Positions 6,757 through 7,384 of a stretch of 7,384 bases of DNA are shown here, in pieces (positions within the stretch are counted from its first letter, which is position 1; the number at the start of each line of letters is the position of its first letter). The notes under the pieces were generated by a model that was given only the letters and a program-made list of their open reading frames with translations, was not told the DNA's origin and did not search any database. The position numbers and the translations under genes are program-made. Source of the DNA: Gammaproteobacteria bacterium. GTDB lineage: Bacteria; Pseudomonadota; Gammaproteobacteria; SZUA-152. The DNA is taken from the NCBI GenBank assembly GCA_030599435.1, contig JAUVNZ010000071.1:1-7384 (forward strand), given 5' to 3'.

Positions 6757-6760
6757 AGGA
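6757..6760 (+). promoter_or_regulatory. Ribosome binding site that decides the ruvC start
   Basis: AGGA lies seven bases before the ATG at 6768 and thirteen before a second in-frame ATG at 6774. The spacing favours 6768, giving a protein that begins [10 protein letters not shown] rather than MIRILGID. The second form aligns more exactly with E. coli RuvC, so some initiation at 6774 is not excluded. Confidence 0.6.
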
Positions 6761-6767
6761 TATTCCA

Positions 6768-7301
6768 ATGAGCATGATTCGTATTCTTGGTATCGATCCT
6801 GGCTCACGGTTTACCGGTTTTGGTGTTATCGAAAGCGATGGTAAAAAATCCAGTTACATTACCAGTGGTTTTATTCGTGTTACCGGAGAAACCTGGGCCG
6901 AACGCCTTGGGGTAATTTTCGAAGGTATTACCGAGTTGGTAACAACTCATCAGCCTGATGAAATGTCCATCGAAAAAGTATTCATGCACCGCAATGCGGA
7001 TTCAGCTCTTAAGTTGGGTCAGGCGCGAGGTGCTGCGATATGTGCAGTGATTACAAACGAAGTCCCTGTACATGAATATACCCCGGCAGAAATAAAACAG
7101 TCTGTGGTGGGTAAGGGTAATGCTGGAAAAGAACAGGTACAGCACATGGTGCGAGTATTGTTAAACTTGCCTGGTAATCCGCAGGAGGATGCGGCAGACG
7201 CATTGGCCGCCGCACTTTGTCATGGCAATACACGACAAACCGTGAGCTATATGAAAGATTCGATGCAATCTCAGCTAGAAAAAAACGCGGATCAGACCTA
7301 A
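6768..7301 (+). CDS. ruvC: Crossover junction endodeoxyribonuclease RuvC
   Basis: RuvC is the dimeric Holliday-junction resolvase that cuts paired strands during recombinational repair, working with the RuvAB branch-migration motor. The 177-residue protein has the RNase H-like fold, opening [15 protein letters not shown]. All four metal-binding acids are present: Asp10, Glu69 (SIEKVF), Asp141 and Asp144 (EDAADALA). They correspond to E. coli Asp7, Glu66, Asp138 and Asp141 with a constant offset of three, which reflects the slightly longer N-terminus. The conserved [16 protein letters not shown] and [10 protein letters not shown] segments are intact. The C-terminal tail after about residue 155 is polar and variable. 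The gene follows yebC by 26 bases, so the two are probably one transcript. Confidence 0.97.
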   Translation: MSMIRILGIDPGSRFTGFGVIESDGKKSSYITSGFIRVTGETWAERLGVIFEGITELVTTHQPDEMSIEKVFMHRNADSALKLGQARGAAICAVITNEVPVHEYTPAEIKQSVVGKGNAGKEQVQHMVRVLLNLPGNPQEDAADALAAALCHGNTRQTVSYMKDSMQSQLEKNADQT

Positions 7302-7339
7302 TGTTGATCGAGCTTAATATTAATCGAGAGGAATCATGA
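7301..7339 (+). other. Possible 12-codon mini-ORF bridging ruvC and ruvA
   Basis: An ATG at 7301 overlaps the last base of the ruvC stop (TAATG), and the reading frame [12 protein letters not shown] ends at a TGA (7337-7339) that overlaps the ruvA start (ATGA). A ribosome ending ruvC could in principle restart here and then couple into ruvA. It has only a weak GGA upstream, and ruvA has its own AGAGG site inside the mini-ORF. I see no family resemblance in the peptide. A coupling device or chance are both possible. Confidence 0.25.
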
Positions 7340-7384
7340 TAGGTAGATTGCGCGGCACCTTGCTGGTAAAACAGCCTCCCCAAC
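7336..7384 (+). CDS. ruvA: Holliday junction branch-migration protein RuvA, 5' fragment
   Basis: Sixteen codons are visible before the window ends, reading MIGRLRGTLLVKQPPQ, which is the standard RuvA opening (MIGRLRG) at the start of the OB-fold domain. AGAGG at 7327-7331 precedes the ATG by four bases. RuvA binds the four-way junction as tetramers and loads the RuvB helicase; its position directly after ruvC supports the call. It is 34 bases after ruvC and presumably in the same operon. Nothing can be said about the rest of the protein. Confidence 0.9.
   Translation, partial: MIGRLRGTLLVKQPPQ

Noticed and set aside
5921..6767. SOS (LexA) box controlling the yebC-ruvC genes
   Set aside because: No CTGT-N8-ACAG match was found in the gaps before yebC, ruvC or ruvA; one could still lie outside the window.
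7051..7383. 110-codon minus-strand open frame across ruvC and ruvA
   Set aside because: It is opposite two well-identified genes and shows no recognisable domain.

Overview
The window carries a bacterial housekeeping cluster, with every gene on the + strand and no mobile element, CRISPR array or RNA gene that I can see. Gene order (FmdB-type zinc ribbon, DUF502 membrane protein, aspS, then yebC-ruvC-ruvA) and the protein sequences point to a gammaproteobacterium of intermediate G+C. Two details argue against an enteric host: AspRS carries the non-discriminating signature seen in Pseudomonas, and NadA is of the Bacillus type. I cannot place the order or genus from sequence alone.

Layout. Bases 1-114 hold a perfect -10 box (TATAAT) and a leader with a strong ribosome binding site. 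Next come the small zinc-ribbon protein (115-396) and a two-helix DUF502 membrane protein (436-1104). A 151-base gap holds four copies of a TTGCAA-type motif at exact 13-bp steps, and the last copy coincides with the -35 box of a predicted aspS promoter. aspS (1256-3064) encodes aspartyl-tRNA synthetase. A block of three genes follows that I would not expect between aspS and yebC in related bacteria: nadA quinolinate synthase (3152-4264), an alpha/beta-hydrolase (4295-4927) and a beta-hydroxyacid dehydrogenase family oxidoreductase (5042-5920). The conserved order then resumes with yebC (5998-6741), ruvC (6768-7301) and the first 16 codons of ruvA (from 7336, cut by the window end).

How the genes work together. 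RuvC resolves Holliday junctions delivered by RuvAB; YebC is a translation or regulatory factor that often precedes ruvC. AspRS is predicted to charge both tRNA-Asp and tRNA-Asn with aspartate, which would require GatCAB amidotransferase elsewhere in the genome. NadA makes quinolinate for NAD and needs iminoaspartate from an enzyme (normally NadB) not encoded here. The hydrolase and oxidoreductase have recognisable catalytic residues but unknown substrates.

I found no convincing novel defence, mobile or secretion system. The points most worth a second look are the 13-bp phased array before aspS, the His30/Gly81 AspRS signature, the Bacillus-type NadA with its two companions inside a conserved cluster, the Ser-to-Leu change in the oxidoreductase signature, and a 12-codon mini-ORF that overlaps both the ruvC stop and the ruvA start.
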